Shown piece after piece: positions 44,825-55,685 of a stretch of DNA of 64,000 nucleotides. The notes beneath the pieces are model-generated. The model was not told the origin of the DNA, ran no database searches, and saw only the letters and a list, made by a program, of their open reading frames with translations. Every line of letters begins with the position of its first letter. Position 1 is the stretch's first letter. The DNA lies in NCBI GenBank assembly GCA_028753945.1, contig JAPNXP010000001.1, positions 14,994,501-15,058,500 on the forward strand, in the 5' to 3' direction. The DNA is from Hexactinellida sp. DTS-2022. Its lineage: Eukaryota > Porifera > Hexactinellida. The translations under genes and the position numbers were made by a program.

Positions 44825-46444
44825 TTAGTGTATATCCCATATCTCTTCGTAGAACAGAATATACGCTTTTTGATTCCTAACATGTTCCCAGCTAACTATT
44901 CTAGTCACGGAGTCATTAAAACACCTCCATACACCGTTGTACTTACAATAAGCAATGTAGTGACCTCCGTACAAGGAGCCTGAGTGACATGCAATCCCAT
45001 AGAGAGAGTACGTGTGAGTATTGTCAGAGCTATCCTTCAGTCTCCACGTGTCATCAAACCTCACAGGCGTAGAGAGCTTAGTGCGTGTGGGGTAGTAGGA
45101 GAATCTCTTGAGCTGAATAACAAGGAATCTCGGAAGGTTGCATATTATCAGCTGTTTGGTGGATGTCGTTAAGTCCCTACATGTGTTGCAATAGGGACGC
45201 TCTTCTTCCATTAGAGTCTCTTGTGTAGTGATCATCTTCAAGCAGTCATTTAGATGGACAGGTTGCTTATAATATGAACTGTTTGGGTCATTCGTATCAG
45301 GAATAGGGAGAGATAAGTCCATGAATGGAATGTATGCTGTGGACTGGCTAGAGCAGAGAGAGCAGCATACGTCACTCCGTAGCATTCCACTGAACAGCTG
45401 AGATATCCTGCTGTCCTCCCAGGTCAGGTACCTAGCATAGGCTTCTCCCAGAGTCTCGCTATCAGCTGGAGACTTGCGTCCCTCCTCACTAGCTCTGTTG
45501 ATCTCCTCGTGCAACTCGTTCAGGAGAAATCTCATGAACTCATGGGCGTCATGTTGTCTGTAATCTGAGAATATAGGAGCTGATATTCCCACTTGTCTCT
45601 TCAGATCATGAGGGGATACTGGGGGACCTGGAGTAGTTTCCCACAGTTCTACCATTACACGTTTGAAAGCAAAGGAGAAATCTCCTCTGTTACAAGTATT
45701 AAGGTGATGCAAATAATCGTCCGATACATAGAACTGTTTGAGAGGAAGTGTATGACTGAGACACTGTACGATACTGTTCATAAAGCAGGTGTATCCGAGG
45801 TTCTTCAAGCCACGAATAGGCTTGCTGTTAACATTAGCAGGTGAGTGATAACAATTGGAACAGGCTTCATTAGGCCATCTATTTGGAGGAGTATACGCTA
45901 TTTCCTCATTTTGGGAGGAAACAATGTAATTCTGTTGACTCCTTTCAGAGGATCGAAAATTAAGTGAATCATTACTGTCTGATTTATGCAGAATATCCTC
46001 GGTGCGATGAGAATCAGTTGATTGGAAAAATTCAATATCTATTCTGCTTTTTTTGGGAGGTGAAGAGCACATTGAGTAATTTTCCTGAGATTTCCAGATA
46101 CATTCCAATCGTTTCTTGCCTCTTCTTCCAAATAATTTCTTCATAATATTAAAAATGAGATAGTACGCCTGTGGCACGTAATATGAATTTCGAAAGTGAT
46201 TAATAGGTATATACATCTCATAATGGTAAATGGCAGTTAATATTGATTTAAAAAGATCAATAAAGACTGGAAGTATATTTTTCCTACCTATATAGATTGG
46301 ATCAATAGCACAAAAAGTAGTTTCTCCTCTGTGTCTCCCAGCTAATATTACAGGGTACTCTTTTCTATATTCCTGTACACTTGTCACTGGAGTTAATTCT
46401 GTATTTCTAGCTGTCTCTTCTTCTAACAAACCATCACTAGCCAT
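44825..46444 (-). CDS. USP-type deubiquitinase copy 4 (catalytic Cys kept)
   Basis: An intact 539-residue frame from the ATG at 46442-46444 (MASDGLLEEE). The N-terminus differs from the coiled-coil copies: ~1-100 has a hydrophobic helical segment (VFIDLFKSILTAIYHYEMYI), then basic clusters (FGRRGKKR, PPKKSRI) that could act as nuclear signals (inference). The USP domain begins at ~211: Cys220 in LGYTCFMNS, His495 in GGHYIAY, Asp511, and zinc pairs CSLC/CNTC. It should hydrolyse ubiquitin isopeptide bonds. One oddity is Tyr at the position two before Cys, where Asn is seen in all other copies. It lies in unit A of the duplication, with the gypsy fossil upstream of its start. Confidence 0.88.
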   Translation of the reverse strand: MASDGLLEEETARNTELTPVTSVQEYRKEYPVILAGRHRGETTFCAIDPIYIGRKNILPVFIDLFKSILTAIYHYEMYIPINHFRNSYYVPQAYYLIFNIMKKLFGRRGKKRLECIWKSQENYSMCSSPPKKSRIDIEFFQSTDSHRTEDILHKSDSNDSLNFRSSERSQQNYIVSSQNEEIAYTPPNRWPNEACSNCYHSPANVNSKPIRGLKNLGYTCFMNSIVQCLSHTLPLKQFYVSDDYLHHLNTCNRGDFSFAFKRVMVELWETTPGPPVSPHDLKRQVGISAPIFSDYRQHDAHEFMRFLLNELHEEINRASEEGRKSPADSETLGEAYARYLTWEDSRISQLFSGMLRSDVCCSLCSSQSTAYIPFMDLSLPIPDTNDPNSSYYKQPVHLNDCLKMITTQETLMEEERPYCNTCRDLTTSTKQLIICNLPRFLVIQLKRFSYYPTRTKLSTPVRFDDTWRLKDSSDNTHTYSLYGIACHSGSLYGGHYIAYCKYNGVWRCFNDSVTRIVSWEHVRNQKAYILFYEEIWDIH

Positions 46445-47129
46445 CTATATTCACAAAATGTACGTATTGTTTGATTCCAATGAGGTTTGCCCTAATTGGA
46501 ACAATTTTTGTCGCAAAATATGACTAAGCTAAGGGTAAGGTCCTAAGGCAGCAAATTCAACATTAGAAAACTATAATAATACTATGCTCTAGTATTCTAA
46601 GTTCTAACAACACAAAATAGTAGCAAGTGTCAAGTAGAAGGTAGCGATCGATATGAGGGCTACAGAGTAGTTAAAGCGTAGAGTGTAACTACATACCAAG
46701 TAGTATATTAACTGAATTAACCTCGTTTCCTGAGTTCTTGAGTCGATAGAAAATAGGTCTATTTCTTCACCTTGTCCAGTCTGTCCTTCACAAAGTTTGT
46801 AGATCTTTACAAGTTCTGGGGTCTAGCCTAGGTTTATGACCAACACCAGAAAAGTTAAAGTGGTGCTGACAGAGAAAGGTTACAGGATAGTAATCGCGAT
46901 ATGGGATGGGTTGCTTTGATGATAGAACATGAGGATAACGTCGGGATAGATTAGACGAAGGAAAGGAAACAGATATCCAGGAGGGGATATCTTGAGGGTC
47001 ATCAACATCCTCGAGGGTACATCAAGTTTCGACTACAGAAGAAATTACATTGGAACCACCAAAGGTAGATCACAACCTCCAAAGACAACAACCTCAGGTC
47101 CCAAGCCTCGTTGATTCATTTGTGGGTCA

Positions 47130-47433
47130 CATACCTGCCAACCGTACAGGGATTTTGACCATTTTGGCTGGACCATACAGGGATTTTTAGCTAGGGAAAA
47201 ATTATTGATTGTGAGTCTAATACCTAAACATGTCTACACTATCTAAATATAGCATTTGTTTTGTGTAAATAATTTGTTCCTATTCGAGCATACAGGGATT
47301 CCCTGTACAGTCAATATAAACTAATGTTTTCACCTTTACAAGAAAGATGTTTGGGTGTCGGGGATTTTGGCCAATGTACAAGGGAAATAGGAGCCTCGTA
47401 CAGGGATACGTCTCAAATAGGTTGGCAGGTATG
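47130..47433. mobile_element. MITE, TIR CATACCTGCCAACC, 6-bp duplication (304 bp)
   Basis: Ends catacctgccaacc / ggttggcaggtatg flanked by gggtca on both sides (47124-47129, 47434-47439). The sister unit (~60156) reads straight through with a single gggtca, a direct empty site. Interior words gtacagggat are repeated. Confidence 0.92.
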
Positions 47434-47767
47434 GGGTCAGACAGACACCTTATAGCACGGTGCCCCAACAAGCGTTGCCACCCTTGTGTGGGCGAGGTAT
47501 GATCTGTATGAATGTAAAAGCCGCAGAGAAGGAGTGCTAGTTGCAACTGGGGAAGATTATCTAAAATAGGCGGTAGTTCAGTGGTGACAGATTGAGGTGA
47601 AGATCGACACTGGGTTCCAAAATACAGTCATAATTATACTAGTTCACAAGAACGGATCGCACAGGTTCGAAAGAAAGTAAACTATCGCAGTCCGAATTCT
47701 GCCACAAGGACGCGTACCAATGCCGGACTCGAAAGATGTATTATATCAGGAGGCCAGCAGTATATTA

Positions 47768-48045
47768 CAGGGTTGCCGTGGGAATGGGATGGGAATGGGA
47801 ATCGTATTTATCCTATGGGAATTCCCACAGGTTTTCCCATGGGAATTCCCATATGGGAATCTTGAAATTCATTATGGATTCCCATGGGAATTCCCAGAGG
47901 TTTTCCCATGGGAAAAGTATCCAATAGGATTTGGAATTCTCATAGGATTTCGACGGGGGATTTGCCATGTGAAAACCACATAGGATTCCCACATGGGAAA
48001 ACCCGTGGGAATGGGAATGGAAATTCCCCTCCCACGGTAACCCTG
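47768..48045. mobile_element. hAT-type MITE, TIR CAGGGTTGCCGTGGG, with GGGAAT repeats (278 bp)
   Basis: Ends cagggttgccgtggg / cccacggtaaccctg with a perfect 8-bp duplication gtatatta (47760-47767, 48046-48053). The sister unit at ~60476 has the empty site. The interior is an array of tgggaattccca palindromes. Confidence 0.93.
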
Positions 48046-48311
48046 GTATATTATCAGCCTAATGGAGTACCTTGGTTAGAGAAGAATCGAGGAAGATAAG
48101 AAACGTACTGCATTCGTGTCAACGAGGGGACAGTTTGAATTCAACAGGATGCCATACGGGCTATCTAACTCACAAGTTACATACCAGAGAGCCGTGAATG
48201 ATGCCTTGTAAGGAATCTGTATGCAGAAGCATTCGTAGATGATAGGATTATGCATTCTAGCGACTTCGAGTTACATCTCAGACAACTATACAGTGTTCTC
48301 AGTGGGTTAGG

Positions 48312-48440
48312 CACAAGCTTTCATCTAGGAAAATTTTCTGCACGCTTAGCGCTTAAATTACTCAATTAGTATTACGTCTATGAGAGTATCTCTTTATTTT
48401 CACGCACCTACAAAAGTTTCTTTTCAAATTTACGCGACTG
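48312..48440. mobile_element. MITE of the CAGGCTTTCATCC family, partial
   Basis: gctttcatctaggaaaattt, ttctgcacgcttag and cgcacctacaaaagtttc match the 1565-1737 element in order; ends are worn. It lies inside the gypsy fossil. Confidence 0.6.
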
Positions 48441-49077
48441 GAATTCAGTTGATAGTTGGAAAATGTAGGTTCACTTTTAAGGAGGTGGAGTTCTTCGGCC
48501 AACTTGTATCGGAAAGAGGACGTGGACCTCTGGCAGCTATACTTTCACGCATAGAGTCCTGGCTACAACCGATAACAAGAAGTATACAAGGAAGTTTATG
48601 GGATCAATTCGAGAGTATGTCCCGGCATAGCAGAGCTTGGACAGCCATTGCCCCGTTTGACAAGGAAAGACATTCCTCGGGGAATGGTCGTCAGAGTGAT
48701 AAAGCATAACTTATCATAAATCAATAATTATTAATTTTACTTAAATCAGCTTCTCCCAAGTTGAAGAGTAGGTTGACACAAAAATCTCGCATTCTCCAGA
48801 GGATGATGCATTTATATTGAACTAGCCGAAAAGCCGCCCTCCGGGCGGCGTTTTTCTGCTAGTTTACTACGCTTTACTACGCTTTGTATTTGGTGGTAAG
48901 TTTCGTTTTCACGTTTTAATCGCTTTCTCGCTGTATTGGGCGTTTGTTTACAATCATTACCAACACGCGAACGTTTTTTAAGTGGCATACGTAATAGTTG
49001 AATAACAGGCTTGGATTTTGTATGTAAATTATGACTGAAGGTGGCAAAATATGTCAACCCGATCTATATATGCATAG

Positions 49078-49264
49078 TCAGGTTCTTTAATTATGAACAT
49101 TTAATGGACCAAAATGTGTTCATAATAGAGAGACTTCATAATAAGCGAACTCAACTTAATACAACCCTATGTAAGTTGTTAAATTGGGACCATAAGGCTT
49201 GTTCATAATAAATATCTTCACATTAAGCAGACGAAATATTGTTCATAATAAGCAGACCTGACTA
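49078..49264. mobile_element. Mariner-like MITE nested in SclA copy 3
   Basis: Left agtcaggttctttaattatg, right ttcataataagcagacctga: the same element and same place as in SclA copy 1 (10455-10632), so it was already in the SclA copy that was mobilised, or the copies share ancestry. Confidence 0.6.
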
Positions 49265-49426
49265 TATAGCAATAGGTATGACTATTAAATTGTCCAACAA
49301 CACAAATGTAAGGTTGAATTTTATTGGTCTACGTATATGTATATTCAATTGTTGTTTATATTATGGGAAATCATAATGGAATACTGAACACAAATAACTG
49401 ATTGGATAAATTAATTTACTCTCGCC

Positions 49427-50206
49427 CATGGCCTACTTAATATACGGCTATATATGTCGCCGAGAAGGCCATAAAACAAAGAGGCCAGTTTCTAATTTTC
49501 AAAATGGAGAATTGATCTTTATTCGAATAATTAGCAATGATAGAGCTGAAAAGTGTATTATAACTATATAGGAATATGGTATCCAGGTATACATATCACC
49601 CTCCAGAATTGTGATATGTCATCATCTGATGACGTTATGGTTATTTTGAGATAATTAACACTTAATTCATTATTAGGTAATGACTCACTATCTCAAATAT
49701 TATTGAAGTTAGGCATATAAAATGTATTAATGATGAATAGGAAGTTACCAATTCCGGATAGATCAGTACCTGCCTAGTTTACATAACATTCATAGTTTTT
49801 GAGTTATGGCACATTTAGGAAATATACATTTTCCATGGGAACCGAGGAATGTGTCAACATTCCATTTATAATTTCGATATATTTTATTCTACTACTTTTG
49901 GGTATAACCATGTTCCAATTTTGAACATTTATAACGCGTTTAACTATGTTAAAAGTATGCTAGAAAAACAAGATAATTCGAAACCAAAATAACCATAACG
50001 TCATCAGATGATGACATATCACAATTCTGGAGGGTGCTATGTATACCTGGATACCATATTCCTATATAGTTATAATACACTTTTCAGCTCTATCATTGCT
50101 AATTATTCGAATAAAGATCAATTCTCCGTTTTGAAAATTAGAAACTGGCCTCTTTGTTTTATGGCCTTCTCGGCGACATATATAGCCGTATATTAAGTAG
50201 GCCATG
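49427..50206. mobile_element. Foldback element, copy 2 (780 bp)
   Basis: Ends catggcctacttaatatac / gtatattaagtaggccatg with tctcgcc on both sides (49420-49426, 50207-50213). The SclA copies at 10.2 and 17.4 kb read through the target (ctctcgaccaatt), giving the empty site. Nearly identical to 27207-27997, so recently active. Confidence 0.92.
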
Positions 50207-50520
50207 TCTCGCCCAATTAAATTACAGTCTCAGTTAGGTATTCTATGCTGCACACTTAACAATTGATAGAGACATAAAAATCCTTTTATACTATGTAATT
50301 GAATGCTAGATGCTAATCCATACTGGGACAACCCTCGAATTTAATTGGTTAAAAGTTTTGTCACCTTGGGGATGGGAAGATGTGAATATTTTTCTTAAAA
50401 ATTCCTTATCTAGAGTAGTGAGATAATTTCTAGATAATATGCAAAATTTGGTACAGATCGGTTCAGGCATCTCAGAGGAGATGTGAGGACAGACAGACAG
50501 ACAGACATTGTCTTTTATAT

Positions 50521-51606
50521 ATACAAGCTGCTCGTCCGCGCTACGCGCGTTCTTACAACTTGCACTCGGGCCTGCGGCCCTCGCTTGTATTCATGGCAAA
50601 TTATGCCTCTTGTATTTAGATACTGTAGAGTGTAATGGAAATTTAACGAACATTATACATCCCTTTCCTTACGTCACGTTTTTTGCCATTTTGGAATAAA
50701 AAGTACGATCTGTGACATTCGTAATCCTTCTCCCCCCTCGAAATCGTTACGTACGTAACGTTCGAAGGCCTCATACGCAGGTTGGTTATATTATGGGAAA
50801 TGATTTAGGAATTATAATAGCTGTCCGCTACCCTATGTACAAATGACCGTGTATAGACTATAGAGTAACCTTTAGCTGATTCCACTTTACAGTATGTAGT
50901 GGCCGCCTAAGCAGTATATTTAAGCTGACCGACCGCGCTACGCGCGTTCTCACAACTTATTCTCGAGCCTTCGGCCCTCGCGTGAATTTACAACAATTTT
51001 GATTCCTTAATTAGAATAGACAAATTTGTTATTTCAGAAAGAAAGACTTTTAGACTAAATCATAATAATATAATATATGCTCATGATCCTCGGTAAATTA
51101 ATACATTCATTCATGCTAAAAAGTCATTGATACGAAATTTATTCCAAACTAACAAATATATCTTTTTCGGGTTTATGAGTAGCAAATCTGAAATCTAATT
51201 GATAAATTAATCAAAAGTTTGGAAATGAAGAGTTTATAAGGTGGTATGAAAGGTTTGAGTTTAACTTTTACTAAATAGACTATTTATGCGATTTATAGGG
51301 CTATTGAAGTACTAACTTATAAGGTAAAATTTATTGGTCAAATGTATTGACCCAGAATTATTTGTATTTATTTTTTCAGCCAATTAAATTGCAGTCTCAG
51401 TTGGGCTTTCTATAATGCATACTTAACAGCAGATAGTTTTATCACCTTTTGAAAGGGAAGATATGAATATTTTTCTTAGATATTAGAACTTGTTCCTAGA
51501 AACAATATTTCTTACCCCTCTGCCAAATTTCAAGTCTGTAGCTCTTACCAGTTCCTCAATCAATTCCGAACAAAAAAAAACAAATCATTGTGATTTAATA
51601 TATAAA
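50521..51606. repeat. SclC and SclD repeats at the end of the nested block
   Basis: 50521-50810 is SclC (gctgctcgtccgcgctacgc head). ~50927-51000 is a second, diverged SclC head. 51330-51606 is an inverted-arm type fragment like 33230-33705 (ccaattaaattgcagtctca ... cattgtgatttaatatataa). ~51000-51330 has no feature. After 51606 the gypsy fossil resumes. Confidence 0.6.
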
Positions 51607-53010
51607 ATAGATAGACGCTTCGAGTAAAGCCGTAGGAGAAGTTCTATCGTAAGAGGACACGGACGGTAAACGCATACCACTATAATTCAACTCCGTAGGT
51701 CAGAATCCTGCGTAAATAGGTATACAGCCAGAGAACTCGAAACATAGGGCATAGTATCGGCAGTCCGAAAGTGGCGTAAAACTTACAGGCTTCTAACAAA
51801 ATTGTCGTGATGATTGACCACAATCCACTTAGCTGGCTTCGTCAGCAAAAATATCCCCGTAACAAGTTCGTTCGTTGGCTCCTCGAGTTGGAATGCTATG
51901 TCTACAACCTAGAGTATAGATAATAACCTTTTACCCCTATGAGATAGGCCCAGGTGTACAATCGTCACGGATTTTGAGACCCCCTCTTGGTCTCAGCAGA
52001 CTATCGGAACCTGTTAATCACTAGACTTATTTGCTAAATTCATCGAATCAATCCATATGTATGACCAGAGCGCGAACTCAGTGAGGCAAGACTGTTGGTA
52101 GAATGGATCTACGGGCAAGGGGTCCTATGATCATATTGAGGGAAGGAAGGTAGACGGGAAGCCAAACGAGGGTTGTGTGCTCAATAAGGGATATACAAGA
52201 GACACTCTTCCCAAGCATTCCGCAGGAGATGGAGATACAGCGAGGCTGCGAGAGCTATCCGAATCTTAAAGCAGGGGCTTCGATATCAGCTAGCTGAACA
52301 AGGAGATATCAAAATGAAATGACCGGTAGAACTTAAACATTCGAACGTAATTCGCTGTACCTGAATTTGAAGCCATAAATACCATATGGATCAATATATG
52401 GTATTTTTCTGGTTTCTTCCATGGAAGAAGCCAGAAAAGAACTTTGGGAAGGAGAAGAGCCGCCAGTAAGGAGATCCACTCGAGATAAAAGGAATCCAAA
52501 AAGGTTAGAATCCGGCTGAATTGAGGATGCCTGATAGGTAGCGATAGATTTGAGGGATACAGACCTACAGGGTAGCTATATCTTAGAGTGTGACTACATA
52601 CAAAGGGATGTAGGATTTAGTTCACCTATTTGTTGCAGTAGGAATAGTAGTATCAGCTTTAGTTCAAGTTTATTAAACTAATGTAATAAACTCAAGCTTG
52701 CTACTATTGCATCAGTTAGTTTTCTCACACAAATCTTAATTTTTTGTTGCCAAATAACAAATTAATTACAATATACAAGTAGAAACTTGGTTTCAAAGGC
52801 AAAAATGTAGGAAAAGTATGAAAACTCTATACAATAATCATTACAAAATAATTACATATACTTCTAGCACGAATCTGAAAAAAATCAAAATGTATGGATA
52901 CCACAAATACCAAAAAACATTGCTACAGATTTAGTTCAAAATAAGGAAATTAACTAGATTAATTTTAGTCAAATTGTTACTGAATCTATCAGTTTAAATG
53001 TTTTTAAAAG

Positions 53011-54510
53011 TCAGATGCTTCTGTAAAATAGAATATAAGCTTCTTGAAGTTTGACTTGTTCCCAGCTGACAATATAAGCCCAATTATCATTAAAATATCT
53101 CCAATCTTCCTTATACTTGCAATAAGCAGTGTAATGACCTCCATACATGCTACCTGAATGGCTTACTATCCCATAGAGAGAGTATACGTGATAATTTTCG
53201 TTGTCTTTTACTCTCCACGTGTCATTAAACTTCACAGGTGTTGAAAGCTTTGTAGATTTTGGATAGAAGGAGAATCTCTTGAGGTGAATAACAAGCAATT
53301 TAGGGAATTTGGTTATAGCTAGTTGTTTAGTTGATTTTGTTAGGTTCTTACAATTGTTGCAGTAGGGACGATCTTCTCCAGTTAGAGTATCCATTGTAGT
53401 AATTACAGTTAAACAGTCATTTAGGCTGATACCAATAGAATAAAGGTAATATGGACGTTGTTTCCTCTCAGGAATAGGCAGTGCTAGATCCAAGAATGGA
53501 ATGTATGCAGTAGATGTGTGTCTACAGACAGAGCAGCATACCTCACTCCGTAGCATTCCACTGAACAGCTGAGATATCCTGCTGTCCTCCCAGGTCAGGT
53601 ACCTAGCACAGGCTTCTCCCAGAGTCTCGCTATCAGCTGGAGACTTGCGTCCCTCCTCGCTAGCTCTGTTGATCTCCTCGTGCAACTCGTTCAGGAGAAA
53701 TCTCATGAACTCATGGGCGTCATGTTGGTTGTACTTTGGGAACTTTGGACTAATTGAATCTATCTGTTTCTTCAGTATATACGGATCTACTGATAATACC
53801 GAAGTTGTATCCCACAGTTCTGACATAACACGTTTAAATACAGATGAGAGATCTCCATTCCTTTTATTAAGGTACTGTGTGTACTCATCTGATACATAGA
53901 ATTGTCTGAGAGGAAAAGTGTGACTAAAACACTGTATGACACTATTCATGTAATCGGTGTTTCCGAGATTCTTCAAACCACGAGTAGGACTACCTTCTGT
54001 TATAAGCCTAGTAACATGTTTTTTTGCTTTCAGATGTTTCCCAGCTACCTTTATAGGATTTCCTTTCTCCTTGTAGTCCGCTTCCCCTCTCACTCGAATT
54101 GATCCTGTCCTACTCAGTATTCCTTCCAGGTTTGTATCCCACTCCAGCTCCATTCGTCTCATCCTGTCTCTAGCTGTCTCCAGACTAGCTTCTAGCTCTC
54201 TCATGCGGGCATCCAGTAGAGCCACACTCTGTTCGAGAATGTCTTTATTCTCATTATATGTAAGATTAGAAATGTTATGTTCCTTGATATTTCTAAGCTG
54301 ATCAATCTGTTTACCAAGAGACAACTCTAGAATCTGTTTATCAACTCCCTCTCCCCAGTAGACAACCTCTAGCTGCAGCTCTGACAGCAGTGCTGTCTCT
54401 CTCTCTCGCAGCACCTGATGAGCTCTGGCTACTCTCTCCCGTAGCTCTACTCGCACCCTCTCTATCTGTGTCAGGAATGAATTCTCTGCTGGCACATTAA
54501 CACTAGCCAT
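53011..54510 (-). CDS. USP-type deubiquitinase copy 5 (Cys to Asp)
   Basis: An intact 499-residue frame from the ATG at 54508-54510 (MASVNVPAENSF); an in-frame TTG at 54600 is not favoured. Residues ~15-45 form the coiled coil, and ~60-130 a second helical region (KQIDQLRNIKEHNISNLTY; MRELEASLETARDRMRR), shared with copy 3. The USP domain runs from ~178 to 499. The Cys box LGNTDYMNS has Asp186 (codon 53953-53955) instead of Cys; His459 (GGHYTAY), Asn474/Asp475 and zinc pairs CSVC/CNNC are kept. Predicted inactive as a cysteine protease. The C-terminal half and 3' flank (52640-53010) match copy 7, while the N-terminal half matches copy 3: a mosaic. Start is 1.18 kb from the divergent NHL gene. 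Confidence 0.9.
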   Translation of the reverse strand: MASVNVPAENSFLTQIERVRVELRERVARAHQVLRERETALLSELQLEVVYWGEGVDKQILELSLGKQIDQLRNIKEHNISNLTYNENKDILEQSVALLDARMRELEASLETARDRMRRMELEWDTNLEGILSRTGSIRVRGEADYKEKGNPIKVAGKHLKAKKHVTRLITEGSPTRGLKNLGNTDYMNSVIQCFSHTFPLRQFYVSDEYTQYLNKRNGDLSSVFKRVMSELWDTTSVLSVDPYILKKQIDSISPKFPKYNQHDAHEFMRFLLNELHEEINRASEEGRKSPADSETLGEACARYLTWEDSRISQLFSGMLRSEVCCSVCRHTSTAYIPFLDLALPIPERKQRPYYLYSIGISLNDCLTVITTMDTLTGEDRPYCNNCKNLTKSTKQLAITKFPKLLVIHLKRFSFYPKSTKLSTPVKFNDTWRVKDNENYHVYSLYGIVSHSGSMYGGHYTAYCKYKEDWRYFNDNWAYIVSWEQVKLQEAYILFYRSI

Positions 54511-55685
54511 CTGTGGAACTGATGTAAAGTTATGTTTACCCAATTTATCGGTACAAAACTTAGAAACAAAAAAGTTTGACAAATATTTATCAATTAACAA
54601 TCTTAAAGTTCAATGAACATTAAATTATTCTAAAATAGTCAACAAGGGTCGTCTGATAATTACTACGTCCCAGGCGTGATAATACTGTAATCCTGAATGG
54701 TAACTCAATAAGTTTTATACAATGCGCGTATCTCTACATATAACACGCAATACTTTAAATTGATTCACGTATTACAAAATTGGGCTATTAAAATGTGTCC
54801 AACTCGTAAAATTGAAACTCGTAAACCTGGTGCCGATTACTTACAGCCTAAAAATTTAAATTCCCCAACGTTTAATGGCTACAGGTGGCGGAGGACACAA
54901 AATGCTAACTAACAAACTAATTCATGTCAATTGTTTTCAGATAATAATTAATCTATACTATTAGCTCGCTCTGCTTAAGTTTGAAAGGAGAAGGAACATC
55001 GGCGTGAAAGTACTTATTCTGGGGGCTAACTTAGTAAAGACAATACCTGGACCATTGATAGAATTCCCTAGACATGGGATTAATCTATTGCATGCATCTC
55101 TTGAGGGCTCGAAAGTCTCAAAATTTTCGCTCGCTCGCTCGGGATCCATCAAGGGATTCACGATGAATGATTGAACATACTGAAAGAACGAACTGAACGA
55201 ACTAAACTGAATATCGATAAATTAGAAATACTGATTCATTAATCCAAACGTAGAATACTGTAAATATATTACTAGAAAAATTAAATATAAATAGATCACT
55301 ACTCATATCTGCTTACCATACCTAATAACCACCACCAGCCACTCATCTGAACTGAACGAACTAACTGAACGAAAGCGAGTCAGCCCGTGAACGAACGCTG
55401 GTGGTGTTAAAGTTAGAAGGTGAACGTGAACGTGCGTCAATTTGAGATGAACTGAATTGGATTAATTCATTCCGTTCGTGAATCTTTTATTCCCTGCCAA
55501 AAAAACAACTGCAACCAAAATATAATTACCTAATTCTCCAGATAGTAACTAATGAGGTATGTTGATAATCTCAAGTTACATAAGTTCGCATAATAGAAAG
55601 TTAAATTGTTAAATTCTATTTCAAAAACAAGCTAATCTCAACAATATAATGCAAATAATCAGCCCACAAACGTAGCACTAATCAA
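54511..55685. other. Divergent intergenic region, unit B
   Basis: Between USP copy 5 (minus) and NHL (plus); collinear with 41041-42293. It holds the sister MITE-like element at ~55149-55500 (agggattcacgatgaatga ... ttattccct) with gaactgaac words. Presumed to contain both promoters. Confidence 0.6.

Larger units (their letters stand above)
48821..50523 (+). repeat. SclA element, copy 3, with two nested insertions
   Basis: Head actagccgaaaagccgccc and the (gaca)n-tatata tail as in the other copies. It contains the mariner-like MITE (49078-49264) and the foldback element (49427-50206). It interrupts the gypsy fossil at a place that is continuous in the sister unit (near 60790). Confidence 0.8.
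40060..52640. repeat. Tandem segmental duplication, unit A
   Basis: From the middle of USP copy 3 rightwards, the order USP 5' half, divergent spacer, NHL, PHD remnant, USP (539 aa type) and gypsy fossil is repeated at ~53533-61925. The NHL starts are 13392 bp apart and the second USPs 13230 bp apart. Unit A is longer because of later insertions. Confidence 0.88.
46635..52640 (+). mobile_element. Ty3/gypsy-family LTR retroelement fossil, unit A
   Basis: LTR-like sequence (ggtagcgat...gagtgt.actacatac) at ~46640-46740 recurs at ~52530-52620. Between them, in order on the plus strand, are recognisable reverse transcriptase, RNase H and integrase-region fragments. It is broken, with well over ten interruptions, and it is further split by MITEs (47130-47433, 47768-48045, ~48312-48440) and by a ~2.8-kb block of other repeats (48821-51606). 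The sister fossil at 59850-61925 shows it was present before the segmental duplication. Old. Confidence 0.75.

Noticed and set aside
47720-47983. Open frames of GMGMGIV/FPWEFP type, and similar frames at 25240-25533
   Set aside because: They translate the palindromic microsatellite filling of MITEs, not genes.
53645-53899. 84-codon plus-strand frame (MRPSSLALLISSC...) repeated in several USP copies
   Set aside because: It is the antisense of the near-identical USP block; its repetition follows from the USP duplication.
54511-54600. Extended N-terminus for USP copy 5 starting at a TTG
   Set aside because: The ATG at 54508-54510 matches the MAS/MTSANVPAEN start of copies 1 and 3; the upstream codons are not conserved.
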